NCBI RefSeq assembly: GCF_019112545.1
Contig: NW_025064900.1
Coordinates: 271,891 to 335,890, forward strand
From: Guyanagaster necrorhizus
Taxonomy: Eukaryota > Basidiomycota > Agaricomycetes > Agaricales > Physalacriaceae
DNA: 64,000 bases
Reading direction: 5' to 3'
In this document: piece by piece, positions 20,491 to 32,827 of the stretch
Layout of the letters: each line of letters opens with the position of its first letter
Position numbering within the stretch: the first letter of the stretch is position 1
Made by a program: the position numbers and the translations under genes
The notes under the pieces: model-generated
The model's input: the letters and a program-made list of their open reading frames with translations, nothing else
What the model was told of the DNA's origin: nothing
Database searches by the model: none

Positions 20491-20741
20491 CCATATTACT
20501 CTAAGAAAGTGATGCACATTTGTAGCACTTAGTAGAATACACCATTAGATATAACATAGACCTTACACAGCATAGCAATAAGTGGAAACATGGTGAACAA
20601 TCACTGTATCTAGTAGAATACACTGCTAGATATAATGTAGACTACAGGATATTGGTCAGTGAGATATATGAAGTAATACAAGTAGATACTCACTCTCACA
20701 CAGTGTAATGATAAGCAGAAATGCAGTGAGAGTGCTCAACA
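20491..20741 (-). repeat. C2 3' LTR (long form)
   Basis: 251 bp. About 81 bp longer than its partner through a partial duplication of the segment GTAGAATACAC...AGATATAA. Confidence 0.85.
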
Positions 20742-20879
20742 GATGGCAGTCAGTATATATTGTCCATCCTGACATAAAGGAGTATTGAGCTTAGCCAGCA
20801 GGATATGACAGAGCTTCTGCTTACTAATCTAACACTCTATCTCAAACAGAGTGAAGTCCAAGCTCAGTAGCAAAGTGCT

Positions 20880-22452
20880 TCACCTTGGCTGAAGGTAAAG
20901 GCTTGGTGGGAGCATCAGCAACCATGTCCTCAGTAGGACAATAAACAAGATGAAGAGAGCCTTCACTGATGACTCAGTGAATATCAATGTGCTTGATTTG
21001 AGCATGATATTGATGATCTTTTGAGAGTGCAATGGTGGAATGATTGTCAGAGAATGAAGTTGTAGCCTCAGTAATCAGTGAGAAAACTTGAGAGAGCAGA
21101 CTGTGAAGTCAGAGTACCTCCTTTGATGCATGTGTTACAGCTACATGTTCAGACTCCATAGTTGAAAGTGAGACAATCTTCTGCTTTTAGATGATCACAA
21201 AACAGCTCTACCATTCAGCATAAAGGTGTATCCAGTAATGGCATGCCTGTTCTTGGCCATACTCTCATCAGCATCCACATATCCATGCAAAACTCTTCCA
21301 TTTCCTTCAAATGTCAACCAGTAATCCCTCATGCTCTTCAGATAGTGAAAGATGTTCTTTACAGCTCTCCAATGGGCCTCTGCAGCAGCTGTTAAGTATT
21401 TTGAGACTGTTGTCATGGCAAATGTGATGTCAGAGCATGTCCTGAGCATAACCCAGATTAAAGAGCCAACAGATTCCCTGTAAGAGACATCTCTTATGGC
21501 TGCAATTTCTCAGATAGAGGCTGGTGCAGGAAAGAAAGACAAGCAGAGATTAACATCCACTGGTATAGAGATTAGCTTAAAATCTTCAAAGCTATAGCAA
21601 TGAACAATGGTGTTGGTGTATGAGCATTGAGAGAGGGAAATAGAGTATGATCTTGATGCTGAGAATCCAGTGCAGCTCCTCCAAGTCCATGACTTCCATG
21701 TATTTTGCCATTCCCTCCTTTACCTCTTGTATTAGATGCAATAATGATGCTGTGATAGTGCAGTCATCAACATGGACAGCAATGACAGTCAAGTTTTTGC
21801 CCTCCTGCTTGTAAAACACAGCTTGATCAATGTCACACTGCTTGAATCCTAGCTTCACCACCAAAATATCAATGAGACATTGATACCAGTGATGCTCACT
21901 CTGATTTAAATCATACAGAGTCTTTATGAGATGACAGACTTGACCAGGATGAAAGCCAGACTCAAGATAACTAGGAGGTTGATGCATATAAATGATTTCT
22001 TCATTGGTGAGCTTTCTATTCAAGTATGCACCCTTGATATCAACTTGATAGAGCTCTAGGTCAAGTGCTGCTGCCATAGCAAGGATAGAATGGATTGATG
22101 CTAGTCTTGCAACAGGAGCATAAGTGTTAAAGTAGTTGATGCCAGGTACTTGTGAGAACCCTTGTGCTACCAAACAAGCTTTGAACTTGACTATGCCTCT
22201 CTCAGCATCCTTCTTGATTTAAAAGACCCACTTAGAGCCCACAACATTTGCTCCAACTGGTTTGTCAACAATCTCCCAAGTCTCTGCAGTCTTCAGTATT
22301 GCAAGCTCTTCCTGTATTGCACCTTCCCACAAAGGCCAATCAGACTGATGCTTCACTTCAGCTAGACTGCATGGCTCTAAGGCTTCTGCATCAGCTTTTG
22401 AAATGACCATGGCATACTCCTCAAGAAAGTCAGCATCCTTAAGTATCATCAA
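20880..22452 (-). pseudogene. C2 reverse transcriptase and RNase H remnant
   Basis: RT blocks: WPLWEGAIQEELAILKTAET, then VAQGFSQVPGINYFNTYAPV, VDIKGAYLNRKL, LIKTLYDLNQS and the catalytic HVDD with both Asp kept (about 21.76 kb). RNase H follows: SDITFAMTTVSKYLT and YVDADESMAKN at 21.2-21.45 kb, and the distal part to about 20.88 kb with stops. Confidence 0.8.
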
Positions 22453-23070
22453 TCAATCTCCCTCTATTTCTCCCTCAAACTCAAGAGGTTCATTGTTTTC
22501 ATTGACAGCTAGTAACTGAACACTGACAGATACCACAGGATCACTTGGACATGCTGATACACTGCCTTTGCCAGAGATAAGGTCTAATACCCACTGGCTA
22601 GGCTTTTAAGTGCATCTAGAATGGGTTTCTTCAACTATGGATTGGTCTGTAGGCTGAGCTTTGAGAGTAGATGACACCTGTGATGGCTTTGCAGTAGATA
22701 GATTGGACTGAGTTTTTAGCATCAATAGAATCTTGTATAGCTCAATGTCTTCCTCCCCTTCAAGATCATCAGCAGCAATATGAGTTGTGTTGAAATAGAT
22801 ATTTCACTTGATGGACACCATCTTACTCTCTGTCCAGTAGACATAGCATCCATTGCTTGTTTCATTGAATCAAATCCACCAACCCTCATATACATGGCCA
22901 CTCAGCTTTATAGTCTTAGTCTCAAGGCATACCTAGCACTTCTCTCCTTATTCCCATGACCCTTTTAGATCTGGCTTCTTCCTAGTGATAGCCTTATAAG
23001 GAGTTATCTCATTTAGAGCATTTATTGATGTTCTGTTGAAAACTCAGATAGCATGGTGAACAGCCTCAGC

Positions 23071-23793
23071 CTATAGAAAGTGAGGTAAGCTGCTCAAATG
23101 CAGCATAGCTCTGACCTTTTTGATAATTATATGATTGTTCCTTTCAGCCACTCCATTGTGCTGTGGCATATCATGCACAGTCATTTTTCTTGCTGTGCTA
23201 GCAGTTTTCAGATGTGAGACAAACACTTTGTTGAAGTATTCACCTCCATGGTCTGAATAGAGGATTTTTACTGGATGGTCATGCTGAATATGGATGCAAG
23301 CTTCATAGACCTTGTATGCCATGAAAACTTCACTCTTCTGATGTAAGAGTTTAAGATAAGCCTAATGAGTGCTGTTGTCAATAAAGAAGATAAAGTAATA
23401 GCATTTATATAGAGATTCTACAGGTGCAGATTCTCATAAATCTGAGTGAATTTCACCTCTGATATTAGTCACATGTTCTCTCCTTTGAGCCTTAGACACT
23501 AGCTTTTGTGTAGCCTTAGCATAGACACATGACTTGCAGAACTGTGGTTCTCCAGATAACTTATTGAGCTTTCTCCTGGTTACAAAGCCTTTTTCCATTA
23601 GATGATGAGCAACTTTGGGTGAAATGTGGCCTATATGATAGTGTAATTGGTCTAAGATAAGTACCTCCTCAGCTGCTTCAGCTAAATCTCCCTCATGGCA
23701 GACCCAATATAGGTCACTATTGTCCTTTGAGACAATCCCAACTATCTTCTCATCTGATGCATGGATAGTGCATTTTCTGCCACTGAAAGTCAA
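23071..23793 (-). pseudogene. C2 pre-integrase and integrase remnant
   Basis: HYHIGHISPKVAHHLMEKGF and FCKSCVYAKAT are the GAG-pre-integrase zinc-binding region (23.4-23.8 kb). LYSDHGGEYFNKVF and MPQHNGVAERNNH (23.1-23.3 kb) carry the second Asp and the Glu of the DDE core. The part with the first Asp lies between them and is interrupted. Confidence 0.75.
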
Positions 23794-24469
23794 CTTGAAA
23801 CCAAGATCATCAAGTCAGCCAACTGAGATGAGTATATAGCCAACTCTGGGAGAGTATATGACCTTAGTGAGTTGCAAGTTGCTTGCATTTGTGCTGTTTG
23901 GCCTATCAATGCTCATCATGCCCTTTCCAGCTGCAGAAAATTTTGAATGTTTGCAGCACAGAATGCTTTAGGCAGGACAGACTGGAATAAGTTGAAATCC
24001 TTGTGGTAGGAGGAAATATAGCATGTGCAGCCAGAGTCATAGAGTTCAGTATGAATTTAAACATCAGGTGACTTTACAGCATTGATAATAGCTGTGACTG
24101 ACTCTTCAGAAGCAGATAATTTCTCTAAAGTCAGCATGCCTGACATGGCATCCAATTGCCAGTCAATAAAGGAGTTCACATCACTCCAGTCAACATCTGA
24201 GGATAATGCACTGCTCAGCTCATCCTATGACTCATCACCAACCTCTAAAAAAAGGTCAGTACCATTGTCTTCATCCTCTGAGTCCTCTGACAAGCTCTCA
24301 ACTTCAGACTCATCTGACTCAGAAACTGCAGCCAGCAATAGCATGTTGCTAGCATCATCAATCCCAAATGCACTGCTGGCTTTCCAGTCTAAATCCAATG
24401 ATTTCTCAGCCATGTTGGCTATTTTACCCTTTGATCCAGAAGCCTTGCTGTCATTATCTGATGACTTCT

Positions 24470-25273
24470 TCTTAGAGCATTTGTTTTTGAAGTGTTCTTT
24501 TTTCTCACATCTCTAGCACAATTTCTTGCCAGATTTCTTGTCCTTCTTATTGTCACCTGAGCTTGATGAAACAGACATGGCTTTGTCTTGCTCTGAGTCC
24601 TTTCCCTTTCCAGACTGCTGACTATGCTTGGCTCACTTATGCTCTAGCCAGTCATATTCCTCAGAAATAGCATGGATCAGATTCTTGGAATCAACTTTCT
24701 TGTTGGAACTGAAAAGCTTTGCTACTATAAGGAGAGTCAATGCATGCTCAGCAAGATAGGGGAGGGGATGAAGGTGAGAATTGTTGAGCAGTAATCCTTC
24801 TCCTTGATGATGACACTGATAGAAGCTAATGACTCCTGTTTCATTGATAGGCTGTCAAGAAACTCACAAACATTGTCTTTGGCTAGACAATGCAACTCTA
24901 TAAACTGCTGCTGAAGGTTAGTTTGTGCATAGCTGCTCTTATTGGTAAACTCCTTTTCAATCTTTGACCAGACTTCAGTGACTGTGGAAAGATGCTGAAT
25001 TTTCATAGTGACTGAGTCAGAGATCTTTAAGAGTAGAAGATTCTTGGCTACAGCCTCATCTTTCTTCTATTCATCTAGCTCAGCTATGAGAGCTGTTGTG
25101 GGTACAGTGAGAGAGGGTTTGGGCTTTGATCCATTGAAGTGACTCTGTTTCCCTTTAGCTTGAACACCAGTGGAAAAGCAGAGGTGGGAGATGGACCAGT
25201 TGTCACTAGATGTGTTCAGTGTGAGAATATTTGATGGTAGGCCTGTAGTCAAGGCAGCAATGGCAGAAGTCAT
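24470..25273 (-). pseudogene. C2 Gag remnant
   Basis: Begins MTSAIAALTTGLPSNILTLN near 25273 and runs to a zinc knuckle at about 24470-24545, where CX2CX4HX4C can still be read with one stop inside it. The middle holds a capsid-like segment (VTEVWSKIEKEFTNKS and QTNLQQQFIELHCLA, 24.7-25.0 kb). Frame broken several times. Confidence 0.65.
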
Positions 25274-25310
25274 TTTGAGTATGAAGTATAGGATAGAGTA
25301 ATTCTCAGAG

Positions 25311-25480
25311 CCATATAACCTCTAAGAAAGTGACACACATTTATAGCACTTAGTAGAATACACCATTAGATATAACATAGACTATAAGATATTGGTCAGT
25401 GAGATATATAAAGTAATACAAGTAGACACTCACTCTCACACAGTGTAATGATGAGCAGAAATACAGTGAGGGTGCTAACA
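25311..25480 (-). repeat. C2 5' LTR
   Basis: 170 bp, matching the other C2 LTR apart from transitions and the missing internal duplication. Confidence 0.85.
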
Positions 25481-26782
25481 TTCAAACAAAAAGCAGAGAA
25501 TCTCAGTGACTATTTCTAAATTTAAAGTGCATCATTTTCTCATTTCTGGTCTTTTGCCTCTGATCTCTTCTCAGAAATCACATCAGATAGATGAAGGACT
25601 GAAAGGCTTCATGAAAAACATCTATGAGCTGCTTCATCCTTAAAACACAGCAAACCTATCTATAGCTGAAGAAGCATTCCCATATAACAAATCCTCCTGC
25701 TCCAGTGAAAAACTTTATCCTTTCAGTGGAATCTGCAATCTTCTACACTGACATTGCTTTTTTAAAAGGATATATATCCTGAAACTGCCTCACTATGAGT
25801 TTCTCAGAGAACCTTCAAAATGATATTACAGCCTTCCCAAAGTCCTTCATCACAGCAATTCTCTATGATGCCAGACCCAAATTCTACTCTGAAAACCCAT
25901 GCACTGACCCTTTTCTCATGGAAATTTCTTGAAGAGTTTGACTTTTCAAATAAAGATGCAGTCACAGCTTTCTTTCTGGTGAAATCAAAAGAAAAAAAGA
26001 AAGGAAGAAACAAAGAGAAAATTACAAAAGAAGAGTGCCTTCAATGAAGTATAGCCACTCATTGTCACAGATACCTCTGATAATTTCATTAAATTTCTGC
26101 TATAGCAACAATGCTTTGCCATCCTCTCTCATATAGTATAGAACTTTATTCCCTTCAATCTCAAAGCTCTCACCTGAGTTATCACTGCTTTCCAAAGAAA
26201 ATTTATCTGCAATGATGTCTCTCTTATAGCTGCCAGACCTATAAACTATAGGCTCTAGTGAAGTAATCCTGGCAGCCACAGATAGATCATACCATGAAAA
26301 TAGAACCAAGAAAGGAAGAGCAGAAACAGGTATTTTTGTGAAAGGGAAAGATAGTCTACAAATAGTACTGAGAGTCCTATTAAATCTTCAACAAATCGAC
26401 CAAGTTAGTGAAGTATTAGTAGCAAAAGTTCTGGCAGACACTGTAAACACTAGAAAGACACTGCATAATGATACTAACTCAAAATGCATACTAAAGCATC
26501 TCACAACCTTTTTGCAAACCATGAAAGATGTAGAGTACATTGGAAACTATAATAAGAAAAACCTCTAGGCAATAGTAGTGAGTTACTGCAAGAGAAAATG
26601 AATATCAACTATAAAATGAATAAAAGGACATTAAGATCATTATAGAAACAGAAGAGCAGACTTACTGGCAGAGAAAGAAGTCTGAAAAGATTCAGTGGAG
26701 CTAATGAAACTGAAAGTAACATCTACTCTCCAGATAACAGATGCAACACTAGCCAAGTTATCTTAAAATAGAGCAACAAAAA
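25481..26782. other. Unclassified CpG-poor sequence between C2 and G-A
   Basis: AT-rich, nearly CpG-free. Short open frames exist (25820-26047 and 26338-26568 on plus) without a recognisable domain. It is the pre-insertion host of both neighbours, so probably older element or gene debris. Confidence 0.4.
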
Positions 26783-27240
26783 TATTATAATTTTTCTATC
26801 TTTTCTTTCTCTTAACCTCTATCTATGCTTAGTCAGAGCATCTAAGCCAGCACTTAGGATTGTGAGACAGGCTTAGTCATCACAACAAGCCAAGTCCATT
26901 ATTGTCTTCCAACATGATAATGCCTCTCAACAACACACAACAGGTCTTTTGTGGACAGTAGTGATGCTCAAGGACAAAGAGTACAAAGACTCAAACAGAT
27001 ATAATTAGCAGTAGTATTAATATCTTAGTGGACAACTAGTATATAAGTAGGATAGCTCTTGCTGTATATTCCCAGCTTTGAGCTAAAGTTTATACTTTAC
27101 CATTCTACTTTGAGCCAACTACAAGACCTTAAAACATAACACTACATAGATGCAAATAGTGAACTCAGACATGACTGTGTGAATATGATACAGTGCCTGT
27201 TTATTATGTATCTTAGATCACATGTCACTTGGACTTAACA
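26783..27240 (+). repeat. G-A left LTR (plus orientation)
   Basis: 458 bp; starts TATTATAA (TGTTACGA after transitions) and ends GGACTTAACA. Followed by the primer-binding site ATTAGCTTGAAGCTT. TATA-like GTATATAAG and the degraded self-primer AGCTTTGAGCTAA are visible. Confidence 0.9.
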
Positions 27241-27289
27241 ATTAGCTTGAAGCTTTCTTTGTTAAATAGATTCTAGTAATTCTAAGCCT

Positions 27290-30200
27290 ACTCAGACACT
27301 ATCTCTTCAAATGTCTTCTCTCTCTTTTTTGCATTAGCTTTAGCTGCCAGGTCATTGGCATGATGCATTGCCTGGACATGCAATGCCTTTTGTATATTAA
27401 TAGTGAGGTTGGTTTTGCCATCTTTCATCTCTTCATCCCAACTGTCTTCTGGATCCTTATCAGGTAGTTTGAAGAGAATTTTGCAGCAATAGCATCTTAT
27501 GAACATGATCCACTCAGTCTTCCAATTGATCAGAGGATTGTGCTGAATAAGCTAGTCATGACCTAGGAAGATCTCCTTCATTTTTAATTCAGTCACAGTC
27601 AGGTCAATCCATTCTGAGTGATCATCAATTGTTAGTTGCAATTTGACAAACTCAGTTATTGAACTGGCTTGGTTTTTAGTGCTGTTGGCATTATACACTG
27701 GTATGAAGGCAGCTGTGGCCCAAATGGAAAGTTGGTGTTTTTTGATGAAGGTCTGATTAATTGAACTCCCAGTACAGCTGCTGTTGATTAGTGCTGTTAT
27801 GGTATAGGTGGATTGGTTTGTGAGTGTTTTGATTTGAGCTTTTGTGATTAGGTCTCATCCTAAGGTCTTTGTCTGTCAGATATACCTTCAGGGTCTTTGG
27901 AGTTCATCAAGCCACTCCAAGGCTTGGCACTATTCAGCTTCCTTCATTCTTTTGACTATTTCATCTATTACTTCTTTGGCTTAGATCTTATGGATCCAAT
28001 TCTTGAGTACTGCCTTCACTGCTTCTTTGGTTGTGGCATCCTTAATAGCCCTCCAGGTCCATTCAGTATTGAACAGCCTGAGCCACTGAGTGGAGGTCTC
28101 TCCTCCTGTTTAGCCTATAGGCAGTTGAGCTTTTTATTTTGGTGATTTTTGGGGTGTATGTGTAATAAGTGATGACCAGAGTATATTTGAATGTGTATGT
28201 AAGCTAGACATAGTGGTACCTACAGGGGTACTATTAGTCCATCCCACAGCTACTATTAACATACTGTTCTGTTTCTTGGCTGATCCAGTAGAATCACTCA
28301 CTGGTCAGCCTCATCTTTTATCTCTTCAACCTTTGTTTCCTTTCCAAGTTCTTCTTCTTTCTTTTGCAGCTCAATGATCTGCACTCAAATATCTTCACAG
28401 ATTTGCTTCTTTTTCAGGCAGTCCCATGATATATGCTTCTTCTGCCTACAGTTGAAGCACTTTCCTTTTTTCTTCAGCCAGTCTATATCCATTGGCTTCC
28501 CACTTCTAGTATATGTTATTTCTATGCCAGTCTTCTGGATTCCATAGAAAGGGGTATTGGTTGATAGGGCACTTGGTTTGATAGTGCTGGACTGATTGCT
28601 GGGTTTCAAATTCTGTGGTGGGTTCAGCTGGTGATATTCTTATAAGTTTGCCTGCTCTGCTTTCTGACACTGCTGTTTCTTCTATATCTTGATAACTCAC
28701 TCCTTCTATGTATTGTATCTCTTTGGGATGTTCATCTCAATATCTGACATTATCTTGATGTAAGAAGGTGGTGCACCTCTTTTGAGTGCCTTAACCATAC
28801 ATCCATCATTGGCAATATCATCCTGAATCCTGGCAAGTTTCATGAGTCATTCCAACTTGTCAAAATATTTAATAGCTAGCTTGTCATCCATCTTGTACTT
28901 CTTGTACTACAGGATCAATGAACTTGTCATTGAGCATCTGTTTGAAGACTGCTCAGAATGGCAGTCAGTGGTGCTGCCTGATGGTAGAGTAAAAATTTGG
29001 AGAGATAAGAATCCACCATGTCTTAGCCTTGTCTTCAAGGTATGAAGAGGTGATGGTGACCTTATTCATGTTGGTCCCAAGATAGGTGATGTAGACTTCA
29101 AAGTATCATTTGCAGTCTATCAGAAATTGATCAATATCATCTGATGTGCTCTTGAAAGAGTAGAGCTTTTGGAGAAGATCTGGTTTGCATTAGAGAACTG
29201 CAGCATTTGTTAGGCCCAAGCGTCACGTGAACAGATACACGTGATAAACAGGTGTTCCTTCGCACTTCGAGGAATCACCTGAGTTCACTTATATATATAT
29301 CCGAGCGGTGTGACTCAAGGTCAGAAGTAGACTCGAGGTAGAATGGTATGAATAAACTTTAGCTCGAAGCTGGGGTATACCAGCGAGAGCTGCGATCCTT
29401 AAATACTGTACAGTTGTCTGCTAATAATACTACTGCCTATTGTGTGTGTCTGCGTCCATTGTGCTCGTTGCCCTCGAGCGTCGTTATCGTACATAAAAGG
29501 TTGATTGTGTGTCGTCGAGCGCGACCGTCATAATGTCCTGATGGGGAGTCCCAGTTGTGCTGACCAAGCTTCCCACGGTCTTGTGCCTTCTGACTCAGCA
29601 TAAATAGGGGTAAAAGGAAGGAAAAATCGTAACAGCATTCTCTGGTAATGCTCCTATTGGATTCAGCCACTGGTCAAAAGATGGTCATCACTATTCAACC
29701 AGTGGGATGGAAAAGGAATGAAGAGAGTTATCATCTGTGACTGAGCTTCCCATTGGCTCTGCTTCTTTTTATATAATCACCTCATTTTATATGGTGAACT
29801 CTAGTTATATTGCTTCAGGGTCATCTTTAATAGGATCCTTGCTACTTTCTTCAGCTGCATCAGATGGTGGTTGTCCACTGAGAAGTTGGCTTTCTTGACT
29901 GGTCTAGAAATTTCAGAATTCTATACTCTAAGAGATCAGCCAAGATTGGCTGTAGATGAGTCATATTGTCATAGTTTGGATAAATAGGGTAGAGTATATG
30001 TATTGAATACTGATGGTTCAGATGGATAATGCTATATAGACAGCTCATTTCAGCATGACAGATGGAGTCCACAGCATTGGCTGCATGTCATATTTTGACT
30101 TATATGTTGGGAGTTTGCTGAGTGGGTCTTCAGGGTGCCTCCTGTTATAAGTAGAAATTGTATGTTCAGTGGTGGCATACTATAAAATATCCTGTCTTTC

Positions 30201-30317
30201 TGCATTATCTGTATGGATATACTTTCACCTTAAGGCTGTTACCAACCAGTTAGTGTCTCTCTACAAAAATGCTGTTCTTTCTTGATACAGCTCTAAATAC
30301 TCCTCTTTCTGTGCCTG
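27290..30317 (-). pseudogene. G-A Gag, protease and RT start (decayed)
   Basis: Minus strand from 30317: rest of the pre-gag/Gag leader, Gag domain (SDDIDQFLIDC near 29.1 kb), zinc knuckle CFNCRQKKHISWDC at about 28.43-28.48 kb, protease region 27.5-27.8 kb, and the acidic linker before RT (DKDPEDSWDEEMKDGKTN, HHANDLAAKAN) to 27290. Gag is split by solo LTR S1. The alignment to G1 can be followed to about 27257, inside the primer-binding site of the left LTR. Confidence 0.75.
29208..29634 (-). mobile_element. S1: young CpG-rich solo LTR (G1 family)
   Basis: 427 bp on the minus strand, TGTTACG...CTAACA, flanked by an exact GCATT duplication (29203-29207 and 29635-29639). It is full of CpG although the surrounding 44 kb has nearly none. 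It keeps an intact self-primer AGCTTCGAGCTAA. It interrupts the Gag of G-A. A solo LTR arises by recombination between the LTRs of a full element. Confidence 0.92.
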
Positions 30318-32689
30318 TGTTAGGAACATGCCAATCAAGTGGGTTTGAGTGCATATGCAGAAACTGGTGGAGTGTGTGGGCATCAATAAAGCTATTAGCA
30401 ACATCACTCTTGAGTCAGGGCCCAAGGATTTGAACAGATGGAATGGAATCCCATCAGAGAAGTGAAGAGGAGTATCCTTCAGAGTGGAATCTGATGGATG
30501 AGGTAGAGAGGAGTTGAAGTGAGTACAAAGTGTAGATGACTATCCAAGTTGATATTCAAACTGAGTATTTACAATGATTTTATATGACTTTATATACTAA
30601 TGATAGCTAATTCTGAGTCAGGTTCCATTGGGTTCTGGTGTTAATATTTGCTACTGAGTTCAGGATCTAGATATTACAATGTGAAATATGGATGTGAAAT
30701 GATAATGATGAAAATGAAATTAATAGGTAATGAGGAGCAGCCAGAGTCTGGTGGGTTTTCATGATTGGATCTGTTGACATGCCCTCTCCATGTTCAGATG
30801 TGTAAAATTGCAAAAATTGAGAATACATGGACTGCATTTCAGTCCAGTAAGCATATAACTGAGAATAGAATAAGAGTGCACAGAAACCTAGCCATTATAA
30901 GGCTAAACTGAAGTAACAAGAAGCAGAGTGCATGGCCTAGTAGCAGACTAATACCAGAGGGGTTAGACTGCATGTGAGATCTCAGCACTTGGCTCTAAAC
31001 ATGCCAATACTATTACAAGAGAACATGCTAAAAATAAAAAGAATATGATTGAAATATGATCAGCAATCCTGATCACATTGATTATGGATTCACAGCCATT
31101 GATACACTGATGGGACATGCTTTAAACAGAGAACTGAGACCCAAAGAAAGATATCTGAATAACTGGTTGTTGAACAAAGGAATAAAATAATAGCAACAAA
31201 GGAATAGATAGAGAAATACTACCCTCAGAGATGAATAGCATATGTACTGCTCAGAGACTTGCATGCATACTTATAGTGCCTTAGTGCATGTAACACAGCA
31301 AGGGGCTCTGCATCATACTGAGATATGACATATACCATTGGGTGGATTAATTAATGCATGTCAGGCCAGAAGCAGTGCATTTTGTGAGCTAGATGGAATG
31401 CAAAGACACTGGAAAAGAGAACATAATCATTGTGGCTGACTCCAGACATAGGAGATAATCCCAGGGGTCTGGAACAGTTTACCACTGTCAAAGATGTGTC
31501 ATCAGGAAAATAAGAAAGTGAGCAGACCTGGCTAAGCCAGCTAGCCAATATCAGCTAGTGAGAAAACAGTGGGCAGTCCTGATCCAGAAGAGAATAAGTG
31601 TGACAACTGTGATAGGCATGTGAATAATACCTACAGGATCTGGCACAGAGTCTCACACTTTGAAGATACCATAGTAGGATTGTATTAGTAAGTACCACAG
31701 TAGAGTATTTAAATACTATATTATATGAGTAGAATATAAGTTTCCAACTCCCACAGTTGCAGTGTATTGGGCACAGAAAGCCTTGCACTCTAGCTCTGGA
31801 TTTGTATTTGTAACTTTGGGCAAGAGAATAAAGGCATTATTGAATATCATTGAGAGAGCATTGAGAACTGAGTGAGGCATCAAAGCTTTCAAAGGACTTG
31901 AGCCTGGTTTGATAAGATGTTTTGGATTGCACTCTAATCTGAGAATAAGAGAGCAGTGTCTGAAGGACATCATCTCAAGTTTTTGAGGTCTTTGTGACAT
32001 GCAGCACTACAGGTGGTAGAGGTTCAAATCCTTTGGCTTGATTAGTGTGTGCTCTTTGGTTATTTCTGCAGATTGGCTGAGATTCAAACTCTTTGATCTG
32101 TCAGATGGTGTTTTATTGTGTTTTGTGTCTCTGGATTGCATAGGTTTGAATCCTGTGAGTCTATGATCAGTTTGGAAACTTGTGAACAGAGATCTGTGCT
32201 CTGAGACACTTGTGGACATGTTTGTGATTGGTTTTTGCTTAGAGCATAAAGCTTTGAGTCATGTATTGTGTGTTAGAGATTTTGAGGTGATCTGAGCTGT
32301 GCTTAGGATCTTTTGAGAGTTTTGTGGGAGTGTTTTGACATATTGTATTGAGCTGCAGTACTCTTTGCCTTGAGGTCCAGCAACACCTGTTGCCATCTCT
32401 TGTTTTGATAAAACAAAAAGCTTTGAGACTTAGAGAGATCTAGAGCTGTTGTACATGTGCTATTGTTGTTCATACACAGTGGATTCATTGAAGAAGACAA
32501 TTATATTTGTTGATTACTACTTTTATCACATTATAATCCCCCCACAAACTAAGAGTTTTGTGTGTGTGTTGGTATGAGTGTGGTCAATAGATAGCACTCT
32601 GCTGTATCCATTTTCACCTTATATGCACTCAGATCCTCTTCACTATGGTTGGTTGAGGTGACACAGAGGCCAGTAGCATGCACATAATA
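30318..32689 (-). repeat. Gy2 3' LTR, interrupted by R1
   Basis: Without R1 (1868 bp) it is 504 bp, four more than the partner LTR, as expected for a 4-bp target duplication. Confidence 0.88.
30775..32642 (+). repeat. R1: 1.87 kb repeat inside Gy2 3' LTR
   Basis: TGACATGCCC...CTCTTCA, second copy at 53296-55127. Flanks CTGT and CTAT. TG/CA ends and an AT-rich TATA-like centre (GAGTATTTAAATAC near 31.70 kb) suggest a solo LTR of an unidentified family. It carries three tRNA T-arm-like motifs, at about 32013, 32083 and 32145. No coding domain recognised. Confidence 0.75.
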
Positions 32690-32827
32690 GTATTCCTCTG
32701 TTAGTGTTTTTGCTCTCAAGAGTGCAGATTTTGATGGCCAGTGGGGCCATATGGAAGATTGTTGGTAGCCATGGGAAGTTTTGCAACTTGATCAGATATC
32801 ACCACTATTGCTTAAAATTTTGCAACT

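Larger units (their letters stand above)
20491..25480 (-). mobile_element. C2: Ty1/Copia retrotransposon, CpG-depleted
   Basis: LTRs at 20491-20741 and 25311-25480; on the minus strand each starts TGTT(G/A)GC. Flanks TTCAA (20486-20490) and TTCAA (25481-25485) make an exact 5-bp target duplication. Internal order on the minus strand is Gag, protease, integrase, RT, RNase H. It has many stops and almost no CpG. The LTR end away from TGTT is ATATGG, not the usual CA, so that boundary may be off by a few bases. Confidence 0.85.

Noticed and set aside
26783..27240. Plus-oriented LTR at 26.78 kb as the start of a separate plus-strand element
   Set aside because: Only the primer-binding site follows before reversed Pol begins, and its closest LTR is the inverted one at 42.8 kb; kept as an alternative needing a tree.
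32013..32160. Functional tRNA genes in repeat R
   Set aside because: Only T-arm-like boxes are seen; no matching A-box spacing, acceptor stem or anticodon arm could be built.
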